From: Anniella stebbinsi
Lineage: Eukaryota > Chordata > Lepidosauria > Squamata > Anniellidae
Length of the DNA: 64,000 nt
Assembly (NCBI GenBank): GCA_029215795.1
Contig: JARDYH010000002.1
Location: 63,093,001-63,157,000, forward strand
Reading direction: 5' to 3'
The position numbers were made by a program, and so were the translations under genes. How positions within the stretch are numbered: position 1 is the stretch's first letter; each line of letters opens with the position of its first letter. Below the pieces are notes generated by a model. The model was not told the DNA's origin. It saw only the letters and a list, made by a program, of their open reading frames with translations, and ran no database searches. Of this stretch, positions 11,641 through 22,211 are shown piece after piece.

Positions 11641-12476
11641 AAGTTATTAGATTGGCAAGTCTCGATCTAAGCTGCTTGAGATTGCATCTCCGTATCCTCA
11701 AGGCTTTGGTGCAAGTTTATTTAATAAATTTAATATCTTGCCCTTTGAGGTATCTACCCCCATAAAGGTGCCTTACAATGCCAATTACAAATTATTAAAA
11801 CACCAACAATCACATAATAAAAATAACAGCAATTTCAAAGTCTATAAAATCACACAAAAGCAAATTATAGTTTGTTTGTTTGTTTGTTTGTTTGTTTGTT
11901 TAAAAACAACAATAATAACAACACACACACACCCTCTTTTGCATTCTTCTAAAATCAACAGAGACGTTGCCATATCTCTCCAGGAAGAAAGATCCAAAGT
12001 GACAGGGCCCCATGCTACATTTCACTCATCACTATCAGTCATACTAAACCTCTTGACTATAGTATCTGGAAAAGACATTGCATGTTGGGAGAGGAAACAG
12101 TAGTATTTTAGGAACTGATGATTGAAAACAAAGCTGCAGCAACTGAATGATTCTCAGAGGTTTGAAACAGAAGGAATAGTCCCACTGAGGAGGGATTTCA
12201 TAACAGGATTACAGCTGAAGTAGTTAAAGGTGTCATGTGAAAGGAATTAATAATAAGTTAGATATTACTACATTTGTAGCAGAAAAGTCTAGCACATGTG
12301 TTTAAAGTTAAGCAATAAAGTAGGGCACTTTATTTAAATTAAGTCCTTAAGTAAGATTTTGCAAGAATGGGATCTACAAAACAAAAACAGAAAATATCCA
12401 AGCTCCTTTTTTTTTAGCAGCAACACATTACTTCATAGAAATGTTTTTGGAATTTCAACATGTATAATCCCACAAA

Positions 12477-12480
<4 letters not shown>
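11641..12480. other. Unassigned, with GTTT microsatellite
   Basis: A (GTTT)n tract lies at 11871-11901 and a short AC run at about 11920-11932. The frame across the GTTT tract is a repeat artefact. Otherwise nothing recognised. Confidence 0.6.

Positions 12481-12512
<32 letters not shown>
12481..12512. repeat. (TA)16 microsatellite
   Basis: Uninterrupted TA dinucleotides for 32 bp. Confidence 0.95.
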
Positions 12513-12515
<3 letters not shown>

Positions 12516-13344
12516 TAAAACCACCCATTGCTTTGCCAATGCAAAGACTAAATATTAAGGCTGCACAAAGTATACCTCGGTGAACAGTTTCAGTGTGCAA
12601 TTAGTACTACAATGGGCTGAATGTTGCCTCGGTCACCCTTTTGGCTGCCTGGTTTCTATGGATGACTTTAATCAATGTCCACAAGTCCTATTCAGGGCTT
12701 CATACATGCACATTATATAGCTGACTTGCAAAATTCATCCAGAAATGTATATATTTGTGGAATGGAGGCATATGCCTGTACACTGTACACCCTTCTACAG
12801 ATCTCCTGCCATATGTGCAAATGTTGTGATGGCCAACATAATGTCCATTATGTCAGTGGTGGGGCTACATGATGCCACCCAGTTCCTTACTTGCATATTG
12901 GGTAAGGCTTTTTTGGGAGGGGGGTGGAAATATAACACAGTAATCCTTACGAGGGGGGTGGCTGAAACACCATGGGTGGGGCTGCCCAGTGAAAGAGCAG
13001 TTCCCCGTAGGTGGTGACAGTGCTGGGGTGAGGAAAATCCGATAGGCCTTTAAGAAGTCTTCAAAAAGCTCTAGTTCTTTCCTGCCTATGAGGTTCCCAG
13101 TTTTGTTCAGATTGTTTGACAGAAAATTTGCAATTTGGATAAATTCTTGGTAAATTCTTATGAAACAATTAGCTGACCGATATTCTCTCATCTACACTGG
13201 TTTTATTCAATAGGAACAACTATTCCTAGCATGGTGAGGACCATGTTGTTCCTGCTTGCTGAATAGCATTTCAAGACAAGACTCCTTTCAGAAAAAAAGA
13301 GGTTTCAACCATAATTCACCACCACAAACATGGCTGTACTAGGG
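12513..13344. other. Unassigned, no gene seen
   Basis: No recognised repeat or domain. G-rich segments near 12920-13020 carry chance frames only. Confidence 0.4.
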
Positions 13345-13715
13345 ATATCAAAGGAATCCGATTGATTGGTGGAGCCCGCCGAATTTTGTCAGCTCAGCCC
13401 CCTGGACTCTGTTCCATTGTCTGCCAACTGGCCGGATTAGGTACACAACAAGTGGGCCAGCTGGTAGAATTTCTGTAAAAATGTACATGTGCAAAAACAA
13501 CTCTGCACAAATGTTAGCTGTACATTGAGCAAATTTGCATAATTTGCACAAGTTTTGATCCTGAGTGTAAAGTATACAAATTTATGCAATTTACACCCAA
13601 GATTTAATGCCTAAGAAGTCCCTGGAAGTCAGGGAAACTGTGCAGCTCAGCTTGCAAAAGCAAGCCAAGTTGGTCATGCTGTGGATTTCAAGGAGATAGA
13701 CATCCCTAAGCTGTA
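13345..13715. repeat. Probable nonautonomous element with AAATTTGCATAATTTGC words
   Basis: The middle repeats short words such as GCAAATTTGCATAATTTGCA and CAAATTTATGCAATTTACA, like the element at 36966-37440. The segment near the end, GAGATAGACATCCCTAAG, also resembles other elements here. Class and boundaries unclear. Confidence 0.45.
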
Positions 13716-14689
13716 TACACAGGGATTCAAACTTAGATATTTAAGAGCTAATCACTTAATGTTCTGTGTCTAAATGGACAAATTTGTCAGTTTTCTTTCT
13801 CCCACATTCTTTCTTCTTTTTAAATCTCAGGCCTTTTCCATCTCATTTATAAAGAAATGTGTGATCATTGGTAAGTTCTTATTTTTTTTTAAAAAACTTG
13901 AATTAAATTCTCACCTACAATTTCCACACCCAAACAGCATGTGTATTTCCCACTTGAAATGCAGCCTTATGGAGGTTACCTCAGAGATTTTCACAATATA
14001 GTCACAAACCACAAAATATGAAGCCCTGAGCTGGCAGGAAAATCACTGGCACCACCTCATGGGGCAGCGTTTGGCACAAACAGATTAATAGTTGTGGTTA
14101 TTTTTATGGCTTTTATACTTGTTTGTTTTGTAAAAAAAAATTTATCATAGTCCCCAAAGTCCATTCAAACATACAACATATATCAGCCCCCTTTATCCCA
14201 AAAGGTCTTTCCACAACATTCTGTGTGAGAAAGAAGGATAAATGTGTTTTTTTAATTTCTGTTTGCTCAGTCAATACATTTATTCCATATGTGGTTATTT
14301 ATTTATTGTTTTTGTTTTGGATTTTTCGGTTCTAGAAAGGCCTTATAGAAGTGCAAAAAATAAGTATATAAATATATAAATAAGTTCAAATGACCAGTAA
14401 TATAGTTTGCTTGCATGAATTGGGCCTTAATTAACAGGATTTTATTTTTCTTAAGTTTGGTCAATAAACCTACCCTTTCCCGATTTTACCTTGTTGACCT
14501 CTGTTGCAGTTTTTCACAACCTGGGTCAGATACCAGAAGTGAACCACATTGAGAGAAAAATCATTAAAGCAGCAGAGCAATCTAAAACATGGAGGGAATA
14601 ACCTTCTCTCTCTTTATGAGTCCAGTCACCAGTTTTTCCATTGTTTTCAGTACCCTGCTTTATTGATTTTGCCTGCTGTGGTTGAGTTT
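13716..14689. other. Unassigned, no gene seen
   Basis: AT-rich, no recognised gene or repeat. Confidence 0.4.
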
Positions 14690-14955
14690 TTTTTAATGTG
14701 TTACTATGATTTTAACTCTATTTTTGTATTTTTTTAATTATTATTTTGAAAGCCACCTTGAGCATTCTGTTAAGAATTGAAGGCAAGCTAGGAATTCTAC
14801 AAATGAATTGTATATGGTGGATGTTTTCATGCTGTTGCTGATGTTGTATTGTTATTAGATTGTTGGTGTTCAAATTATTTTTGTGTCAGCTCACGAGCCA
14901 TATGGCCCTTTTGGAAAAGTGGTATTTAAATATTTTATTAAGATAAAAATCGATA
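14690..14955 (+). mobile_element. L2-like LINE 3' UTR remnants
   Basis: Two consecutive stretches resemble L2 3' UTR ends: GAAAGCCACCTTGAGCATTC then a region ending near AATTCTACAAATG, and CACGAGCCATATGGCCC then GTGGTATTTAAATATTTTAT. T-rich leaders precede each. No coding part remains and divergence is high. Confidence 0.5.
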
Positions 14956-15789
14956 AATCCGTGAAGCAAGCAGGCATGCAGATAAAATACACATGGTTGC
15001 CCGTCACATCTCATTTAGCCATAAGAGTTAGAGAATCTAGATCAGAGAAGATGTGATCCAGCTGAGAGTTAATGTTCCCTCTGAACATTCTGCTTCTGTT
15101 CATTGTAGCCAGAGGTTCTTAAATTTCAGATTCCAAGTAATGCTACAACTGATGAGAGGCACATATGAAAAAAGACATATCAAGGCTGCTTGGAGATGTT
15201 TATCATAATTCCCAATATGGTGAATCAAACACAATCCCTCGCCAGGCTATTTCCTCCTCCCTCATAGCTATAGTTTGTGATGTCAGGGGGAGAAAGTCAC
15301 ACAACCTGCATAAGCCACTGCAGGTCAATCTGTTGCATGTGTATCATATAATTTTATAGAAGTTTCACTGAATTGAACCCCGAGACTAGAAGAAACCTGA
15401 AGGTAGCTTAACCCAATTTCCTGCCACTTTGAATAACCGTTCTACAAAATAATAAACATGATCCTGATTATCAGGTGGGGGGGACACAACAGTGAGTCAG
15501 AGTAAAAAAATGGCTTGTGTCAGAGAGCCAAATTATGTTATGTTAATTGCAGAACATGTAGCCAAGGGCTAGCTTTTTCTTTACTTTAGTGTAAGTAAAT
15601 TGATTTACCATGCACTGGGAGGTGAGATTTAAACCTTTCTCCCCACCACCATTTGCTTTTCTAACAACAACAACAATCCCAGCATGGGGGTTTAACAATA
15701 GGAAAAAAATAAGTCTCCACTGGCATCAAGGCAAAAATAACATGGACAGAAAGACCTACTGCCCAGACATCAACTGAAAATGGGCTCAT
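14956..15789. other. Unassigned, no gene seen
   Basis: No gene or repeat recognised. Confidence 0.4.
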
Positions 15790-15970
15790 GAAGACAGACA
15801 TGGTCCTTAAGGTCTGAGGGCCCCGATTTTAAAGCCAGAACCTTGAATTGGGCCTGTAAGCAAACTGATGGTACAGCTGGTGCAGAACAGGATGAGTATG
15901 AGCCCAAGTTGAAGCTTTCAAGTCATCTTCATGGGGAGTGTATTGTAGTAATCAAACCTGGAAGTTCCAA
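15790..15970 (-). mobile_element. L2-like LINE coding fragment, decayed
   Basis: On the minus strand part of the sequence reads HQLYHQFAYRPNSRFWL followed by a stop. This resembles the L2 block usually of the form LHWLPV.YR.QFKVLVLTFKAL. The plus-strand words AAAGCCAGAACCTTGAATTG and GCAGAACAGGATGAG are characteristic of that block in reverse. Frames are broken. Boundaries approximate. Confidence 0.6.
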
Positions 15971-16739
15971 AGGTATGGTTCCAAACAGGGCTCACACATG
16001 CTTACACTAGAGTAAACAAAAAGTTAACCATCAGCTACACACAAAGTGATTTGTGTAACATGTAGTTTGGCTCAGATATGTCCAATTAAATCAGGATATA
16101 ATTTAGAAGGAGAAGGAGAAGGAGAAGGAGAAGGAGAAAACAAAAATCACTGGTTTCTCCTCTTTTCTTATTTTCAGTTTTTGTCAGAGTTTTAATAGCA
16201 ATCTTTTTGTATAAAATAATATAAAACCAGAATTGATAATAAACACTCATCTTTTTCACATGCAGAATACCTGGTAATACCAGCTGGTTGTTTCCACAGC
16301 AAATATATGGTGAAGGATCCTTCCAAAGGGGGGAGAGAGAAAAAATCAATAGCCATTATCTTTGTTATTTACCATCATCATAATCCATCATCTGTTGTTG
16401 TTTCACACCATGTTCTATGCCAAGTGTGGGCGTTCAATTCACTGCTGATGAATAGCTGTAAATTACTGTTCCAGCACTGCTGAGTTTCTGCTGGCCAAGA
16501 CAGTGAGAACCTGAAAGACTCATCACAGTGGGCTTTTAAAGAGGTCCCCCTCTGGTGTTTCATTATTTTCACACTCTTTTGCTATACCAGAATAATTATT
16601 CCAAGTGTAGCATGAATGAGAAAACATGTAAGGCTGAATAATTTTGTGGCAGTGACTATTTTGATGCTTTCCCCAACTCCAAATTCCATTAAAGTTCAAA
16701 TTTAACTTCTCTAATGTCTAGGCTCTACTTACTGTAATG
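15971..16739. other. Unassigned, with (AGAAGG)n tract
   Basis: A purine hexamer repeat (AGAAGG)n lies at 16105-16138. Nothing else recognised. Confidence 0.6.
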
Positions 16740-17059
16740 TAGGCTGACCATATGAAAAGGAGGACAGGGCTCATGTAACTTTAACAGTTGTAGAGACAAG
16801 GGAATTTCAGCCAGTGTCATTTGTATGCAATTAGTTCCAGGTGATATTCCCTCTTCATCACAGCAGTTAAAGTTGCAGGCACTATACTAGAGTGACCATA
16901 TACAAAAGAAGGCAGGGCCCCTGCAACTTTAACTGTTGTGATAAAGAGGGAATTTCACCAGGAACTAATTGCATACAAATGACACTGGCTGAAATTCCCT
17001 TTTCTCTACAACTGTTAAAGTTACATGAGCCCTGTCCTCCTTTTCATATGGTCAGCCTA
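16740..17059. mobile_element. Inverted dimer of hAT MITEs (copy D1)
   Basis: Two related hAT MITEs lie head to head. The left unit (16740-16879) starts TAGGCTGACCATATG but lacks its inner terminus. After CACTATAC comes a complete unit in reverse (16888-17059), TAGAGTGACCATATAC to CATATGGTCAGCCTA. The same unit-spacer-unit junction, in the opposite orientation GTATAGTG, occurs at 17192-17202 and about 45925-45940, and degraded near 53935. The dimer therefore seems to move as one unit. Non-coding. Confidence 0.8.
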
Positions 17060-17159
17060 AATATACAAAAGTTAAAAATATAATTAAATACTTTTCAATA
17101 TTAAAGCATTTTAAACATTTTAAATACATAACAATTTAAAAGTCAAAGGTATAGACAGA
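17060..17159. other. AT-rich spacer between inverted MITE arms
   Basis: About 100 bp rich in TTTTAAA words separates D1 from the inverted partial copy D2. No other signal. Confidence 0.6.
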
Positions 17160-17341
17160 GGGGCCCTGCCTTCTTTTGTATATGGTCACTCTAGTATAGT
17201 GCCTGCAACTTTAACTGTTGTGATGAAGAGGGAATTTCACCAGGAACTAATTGCATACAAATGACACTGGCTGAAATTCCCTTTTCTCTACAACTGTTAA
17301 AGTTACGTGATCCCTGTCCTCCTTTTCATATGGTCAGCCTA
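17160..17341. mobile_element. Partial inverted MITE dimer (copy D2)
   Basis: Starts inside a MITE terminus (GGGGCCCTGCCTTCTTTTG...GTCACTCTA), passes the GTATAGTG spacer and continues to CATATGGTCAGCCTA. It is close to the reverse complement of 16740-16919. The whole 16740-17341 block is therefore a large inverted repeat with arms of about 180 bp. Confidence 0.8.
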
Positions 17342-17342
17342 A

Positions 17343-17446
17343 TCATTGTTTTACTGCCATTTTGTATTTTATGTTTTTGGTCTGTACACCATTCAGAGAA
17401 TTTAGATTATTTGGCAGTTTAAATACGTAATGAGTGAATGAATCTT
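17343..17446 (+). mobile_element. L2-like LINE 3' end
   Basis: TTACTGCCATTTTGTATTTT then GTACACCATTCAGAGAATTT is the L2 3' UTR pattern (coding-strand consensus ACCGCCCAGAGAGCTTT). It ends in degraded AAT-type repeats (AATGAGTGAATGAATC). Confidence 0.6.
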
Positions 17447-17533
17447 TCTCACTATTTCTAATAGGCAAGGTGGAAATGCTGGGAACTCTTGACATAGTTT
17501 GCAAAAGCATTTGTTTGTATCTTCAGAATGCGC

Positions 17534-17724
17534 AGGGAGGCCGTGGCTCAGTTTTAGAGCACCTGCTTTCGGCAGAAGGTCCCAGGTCCCACCTCCTTGC
17601 ATCTCCAGGTAGGGCTGGAACATTTCCTGACTGAAACCCTGGAGAGCTGCTGCAAGTCAGCGCCAACAATTCTGGGCTAGATGGACCAATGTTCTGACTC
17701 GGTATAAGGCAGCTTCCTATGTCC
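17534..17724 (+). mobile_element. tRNA-derived SINE with CR1/L3-like tail
   Basis: The head AGGGAGGCCGTGGCTCAG then TTTTAGAGCACCTGCTTTC looks like tRNA-Ala-type sequence with box A at about 17543-17560. A degraded box B follows near 17585. The tail GCTAGATGGACCAATG then TCTGACTCGGTATAAGGCAG and CTTCCTATGT matches the 3' end of L3/CR1-type LINEs. This arrangement indicates a SINE dependent on a partner LINE. Confidence 0.88.
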
Positions 17725-17821
17725 ATTGCAAGCTCTAAGGATTACCAAGAGGAATGCTAACGACGACATACAAATTACTAATACTATGTATGTGAAACTG
17801 GAAACTAGTATTGTATTGAAA

Positions 17822-18415
17822 TTCTGATTGGGCCCGCGAGGGCAGCGGACACCCCTGTGTCCAGCCCTCATGGGTCCAGTCGAACCCACCCAGCACTATG
17901 ACAGGTCCACACCCAACTGCTCTTGAGCCACGGGGGAAAATACACAATGCCGCCTGTGGAAATACATAATTTCACCAGCTTTGGGGAAATTGCTTGTTTC
18001 TCTCCCCCACCCTGCCAATGGGGGCCTTAAAGGCTCTATTAACAGGCTTTGAAGGCCCCCATTGGTGGGGGGGGAGAAACATGCAATTTCCCTAAGGCTG
18101 GGGAAATCGCATTTCTCCCCCATGCGCACACCAATCAGGGTCTTAAACAGCCTCTTAACCTTGCATTAAGAGGAACTTTAAGGCCCCAATTGGTGCAAGG
18201 GGGAAGGCAAAGCACACTTTCCAGAGGCCGGGGAAATTTCACACTTTCCATATGCCCTGGAAAATGCACTTTGCTGAGAGCCCAGGAGTCTTGCACAGCC
18301 TTCCAAGCTCTCGGCAAAGGCTCAGGCAGCCCGCCTCCATGAAATGGAGGTGCGCAAGCAGGGCTCATCAAGCTCGTGGGGCACCCCCTACAATTTTTAC
18401 AAAGCCAAGTGGTAA
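17822..18415. repeat. Palindromic repeat family, copy 2
   Basis: Contains nested inverted arms, for example about 17984-18024 against 18054-18092 (GGGAAATTGC...CCAATGGGGGCC and its complement). It shares with 1782-2160 the blocks AACTTTAAGGCCCC, AAGGCAAAGCACACTTTCC and a tail near GCAAGCAGGGCTCATCAAGC. Several hairpin units sit in series. No transposase frame; the frames across it are shadows of the palindromes. Confidence 0.65.
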
Positions 18416-18668
18416 CTGATCAAAATTGATTGAACTGAAAACCCCACTGGAAGCAGCATAAAGCCTTTATTCATTTGGGGCTTGCTACTATTCAAAACAA
18501 AAGTAATCCATTTTATCATCACATCTGCTAATGTATTTCCCTTGCTTCATTCAGAACACTTTTAAATTATGGCTTGACCCAAAATGTTTGGTCAATAAAC
18601 AAATAGTGGTGATTAGTTACAGTGGATGATTTGAAGTTTTTATAAAAGAACACAGGCCATGGATCATA
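18416..18668. other. Unassigned
   Basis: Nothing recognised. Confidence 0.4.
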
Positions 18669-18803
18669 GGCCCTTTCTACACCATAGGGGTGTAGAGGGA
18701 GGGAGGGAGGCAGGGCAACCCCGGAAGTACCTAATACACACCATCAGCTCACAGGAACCAGCCGGGGGCCATACCAGGCAAACAGCCTGGGGTAGAAACG
18801 GCC
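18669..18803. mobile_element. Short TIR element, GGCCNTTTCTACAC ends
   Basis: Ends GGCCCTTTCTACACC and GGGGTAGAAACGGCC are near-exact inverted repeats 135 bp apart. A left end of the same type (ACCGTTTCTACACTGGCC) is at about 22677. Non-coding. Confidence 0.65.
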
Positions 18804-19900
18804 TTATGCACATTTCTAACTTTACCTTAGCACTGTAGGAGTTGCCACAGGGAAGGCCCGGTAAATGCCGGAGGAGCTCCCAATGTGCCTATTTCCCATG
18901 CCATTATTGTCCCAGCTTAAAGGAGAAGCAATGCTGGTATGGGAAGGTGCCACATCCCATAAAATTAGAAAGCTATTTTACCAGAATGGTATGGAAAGAG
19001 CACACAGGCTGCTATGGCAATGCTAAAGAGTCAGTTCCAATGAGATTCGTATGGCTAAAAACAGATATTGTCATCACATTTCAACAAGCCTAACAACTAA
19101 ACTGGATGTGGACTCAGATCTCATTGGTCAGTAACATGGACATAAGTATTTTCAGGCAGAGATTGCTTCTATGGAAAACCTCATGTCATTACGCTCCGAT
19201 CTGAAGACTGTTGTGGCCATGTAATGGAACAATCTTATAACCTCTGCTCTGTGTAACTACTTGTAAATCACATTAGACTTGCTCTTGGGCCAAGTTCACG
19301 TTCTGTTCCTCCATTAGTCAATAAATAGGCATATTAGAAGATGTACTTTTCTTTTACATTTACTTGATTTACCTTTTCCAAAAAAGAATAAATTCAAATC
19401 AGACTATGACAGAGTGTTAGTAATGGTTTCGTTACAGAACATTTACACACACTGCTTGGCTTAATGGAACCCAGATCCTGAAGTCTCTGAAGGTGGGAGG
19501 TAGGCCACGATTAGATGCAGCTTTAGCACAAAGTGAACTAGCATTATTGTTACGGCAAACATGACTTCTATTTGAAAAAGTTCACACTTTTCAAATCTAA
19601 GAAGGGCAATATATGTAATGTACCACCTTATGTTGGTCATTTTTCAAATGCTGTGACAGCGAAAGTTTCTTTCCACCCACTTTGTTTTATTTATACCTGT
19701 GTAGGAGGGAACAAATAATGTTCTGGTCAGACTGTATCTATTTAGACTTGAGTAGGTGTCTATCATAGATTATTTAAGTCAGATGTTCACTTTTTCTGAA
19801 CACTATTTAAATTGTCGTCATCCAGTTTGGGCTAAAGTAACTTAAAGCCAATGCCAAATCCTAAGGGAAGAAAGGTAGAATATAAAAGGCATACCCTATA
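18804..19900. other. Unassigned, no gene seen
   Basis: No domain or repeat recognised. Confidence 0.4.
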
Positions 19901-20014
19901 GTAGTCTCACCCATCCTGGTGCTCTCCAGATGTGTTGGACTAAAGTTTTCAGCATCTGCCAGCTGGGAGATGTAGTCCAACACATCTAAAGGGAACCAGA
20001 ATGGGTAAGACTAC
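19901..20014. mobile_element. Palindromic MITE (CAGATGTGTTGGACT family)
   Basis: GTAGTCTCACCCATCCTGGT...CCAGATGTGTTGGACT is mirrored by AGTCCAACACATCT...CCAGAATGGGTAAGACTAC. Almost the whole 114 bp is one imperfect hairpin. This family is very common in squamates; relatives at 47306-47425 and 54806-54944. Confidence 0.8.
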
Positions 20015-20096
20015 CCTAACAACAGCACACTGAGCCCCTCTCCAGTTTTTCTTTTGAGTTTGCAGTAGAGGATGGGAGAGAAATTTGTTCTGTTGG

Positions 20097-20131
<35 letters not shown>
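20097..20131. repeat. (CTTT)n microsatellite
   Basis: Pure tetranucleotide tract of about 35 bp. Confidence 0.95.
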
Positions 20132-21075
20132 AATAGAGTTACCCAATTTGCACCTCTCAAGCCTATAAGCAAGCCGAGACAGAGTCTGGGCTTCTGCTCC
20201 TCAGGAAAATATTGGGCACACAAAATGTGCATGTCTGAGAAAAGTGATTAAAATCTTCAATACAGCAATGGAAGGTGGAAACCAGCACTGCAGCAATGGA
20301 ATGTACACATGTACATTATGAAAAATAAGCACACACAAAAAGGTATAATTCTCACTGGATTATTTTAAAAATTGTGAACACATGTGGAAAGAACATGTGA
20401 AAGGGGATGTGGCACACAATGATCCTGTTCAGTTTCCACACAGTTGCTATTTTATTTTTGCAAAACCTGTATTTGAGTCGTTAGTGTGAGGGGAAAAATA
20501 AATTTAAAAAAGGTTGGCTTTCCTCTTTAGATAAATATTTCCTAAGAAGACATTTAAGAAATAATAGCAATATTATCAGAGATTTAAAAGACAACAAGAA
20601 AGAGAAACATAGAAAGAGGTACTGTGTGTGTATGTGTGTTGGGTGGGGGAGGTTCTCTTCTCTTTTCTTCCTCCCTCCCTCTCTCTGTCTCTCAGTCTAA
20701 AGAAAAATACAATGCTTGTCTTTCAAGCAGCCAGCTTGGCCCTGTTTAAGGCATGATAGCTATGAGGAAGTGTTGAGGCTTTAAGCTTTCAATCACAGCT
20801 GCCATAAGATGATGCCCAGACAAAGTGATCGTTGGCAGCTTGCAGCAAAAGTCCCTACATCTAGCTAGCCTTAGCAGGTCATCCACTGCATGAAACATGT
20901 CACTGAATTTCTACAGAGTTCTCTGTTCTCATGTCAGTAATAACATAGCAAACATCATACATGGAACAAAATGGGCTGGAGATACATTAGAAAGAAACAT
21001 GACCATGGGCTTAAGCTACTTGATTGTTTGGCCTAGCAGTAGATGGGGAATGTCAATAAGTCAGATTCTGGTGGG
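20132..21075. other. Unassigned, no gene seen
   Basis: GT-rich run near 20625-20650 followed by a pyrimidine-rich tract near 20650-20695. No gene or mobile element recognised. Confidence 0.45.
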
Positions 21076-21266
21076 TGATGGGTTAGGGTGACCAGATTTT
21101 AAAAATCAAAATCCCGGTCCCCCCCCCGCCCCCCCAAAACAACCCCCCCACCAAGCCACCCACCCCCCAAAAAAACCAGCCTGGACCTACCGCCGGGTTC
21201 CTCCGTCGCCACCCGCGCGGGGTCCTCCGTCGCTGCCCGCGCGGAAGAGGCGTGAGAGGGCCGGAT

Positions 21267-21281
21267 CCGGAAGTGACGTAA
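21267..21281 (+). promoter_or_regulatory. Composite ETS + CRE-like site
   Basis: CCGGAAGTGACGTAA combines the ETS core CCGGAAGT with a CREB/ATF-like TGACGTAA. Such joint sites are common in CpG-island promoters. Function in this element is inference only. Confidence 0.55.
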
Positions 21282-21474
21282 CCGGCCCTCTCCCGTCTCT
21301 TCCGCGCGGCCTCTGGCCTTTCTGGGGCTCGTCGCAATGGCGACGAGCCCCGAGGAGCCCGGACGCCCATGCGGAAGAGGCGGGCGCGGGCATCCGGGCT
21401 CCTCAGGGCTCATCACCATCGCGATGAGCCCCAAGGAGGCCAGAGGCCGCGCGGAAGAGGCGGGAGAGGGCCGG

Positions 21475-21489
21475 TTACGTCACTTCCGG
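21475..21489 (-). promoter_or_regulatory. Composite ETS + CRE-like site, inverted copy
   Basis: The exact reverse complement of the site at 21267-21281, in the opposite arm of the inverted repeat. The 15-mer is unchanged although the arms differ elsewhere. Confidence 0.55.
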
Positions 21490-21813
21490 ATCCGGCCCTC
21501 TCCTGCCTCTTCTGCACGGCCTCTGGCCTTACGAGCCCGGCAGCGGCGGCGAAGGCGGCGGAGGAGCCCGGGAAGCGGCCGCCCCAGCAGGTAAGTGCCC
21601 CCCTTCATGCTTACCTGCAGGGGTGTCCGCTTCCCGGGCTCCTCCACCGCCACCGCCACCGGGTCTACCGGCACTCGTCGCTGCTCACTGCCACCGCCGC
21701 GTGACCCCCCGCCACTCCGGTTTTCCCCCGCCTCCCCCGGTTGGCCCGGTTCGGCCTAGGTTTCCCGGTTAGGACCGGGAAACCCCAGGCCACCTGGTCA
21801 GCCTATGATGGGT

Positions 21814-22125
21814 GTGATAGGAGAGAAGCTAAAGATATAAATGTATATTAAATGTAGAAAGGAAAACAGCTTATTGGCCAGAAAGTGCTATGAGAGTCCT
21901 TACATTGTCTTAAGGTTAGAGTAAACTATTCTCCAATGAATAGTTTCTGTGTGAAAAGGGTTTTGAGGGCTGAAGGTTTCCCAAAAGCCTCCCCCAAACT
22001 TACCTTTTTCAAATCTTTTTTTCTGGTGTTCACAGTCTTGACTAAGTGCTGCTTTTGTCCCATTGTTGTTTTGTTTTGTTTTGTTTTGTTTTGTTTAAAA
22101 ACATCATTTTCCTTTCAAGTAGCAG
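21814..22125. other. Unassigned, with (GTTTT)n tract
   Basis: A (GTTTT)n microsatellite lies at 22067-22096. No gene. Confidence 0.6.
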
Positions 22126-22211
22126 TGGGTTGTATTCAATTTCATACCTATGTAGAGTAGACCCATTAAAATGAGTGGGACTTAAGTTGGAGTAACATTG
22201 GATACAACTGT
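22126..22211. repeat. Palindromic GTTGTATTCAAT/ATTGGATACAAC repeat
   Basis: Inverted ends GGGTTGTATTCAATTT and AACATTGGATACAACTG surround GTAGACCCATTAAAATGAG and GTGGGACTTAAGTTGGAGT. This matches the widespread family also at 8262-8364. Confidence 0.7.

Larger units (their letters stand above)
21076..21813. mobile_element. GC-rich nonautonomous hAT-like element with TSD
   Basis: The element (21084-21805, 722 bp) starts TAGGGTGACCAGATTTT and ends CACCTGGTCAGCCTA. Both flanks carry the identical 8-mer TGATGGGT (21076-21083, 21806-21813). The 8-bp duplication and termini fit the hAT superfamily. The interior is strikingly GC- and CpG-rich, with 78-bp inverted arms (21241-21318 and 21438-21515, about four mismatches). 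A 12-bp hairpin lies at 21324-21351 and CAG/GTAAGT-like motifs near 21591 and 21613 (minus). The frames inside are mirror images of these repeats; none encodes a transposase. Confidence 0.9.

Noticed and set aside
17534..17605. tRNA-Ala-like gene
   Set aside because: Box B is degraded and the sequence continues into a LINE-type 3' tail. It is the head of a SINE.
21081..21090. Telomere-like GGTTAGGG
   Set aside because: A single occurrence at the junction between target duplication and hAT end.
21099..21704. Several overlapping Arg/Pro/Gly-rich frames of 64-111 codons
   Set aside because: They arise because GC-rich palindromes lack stop codons. Opposite-strand frames are mirror images of each other.
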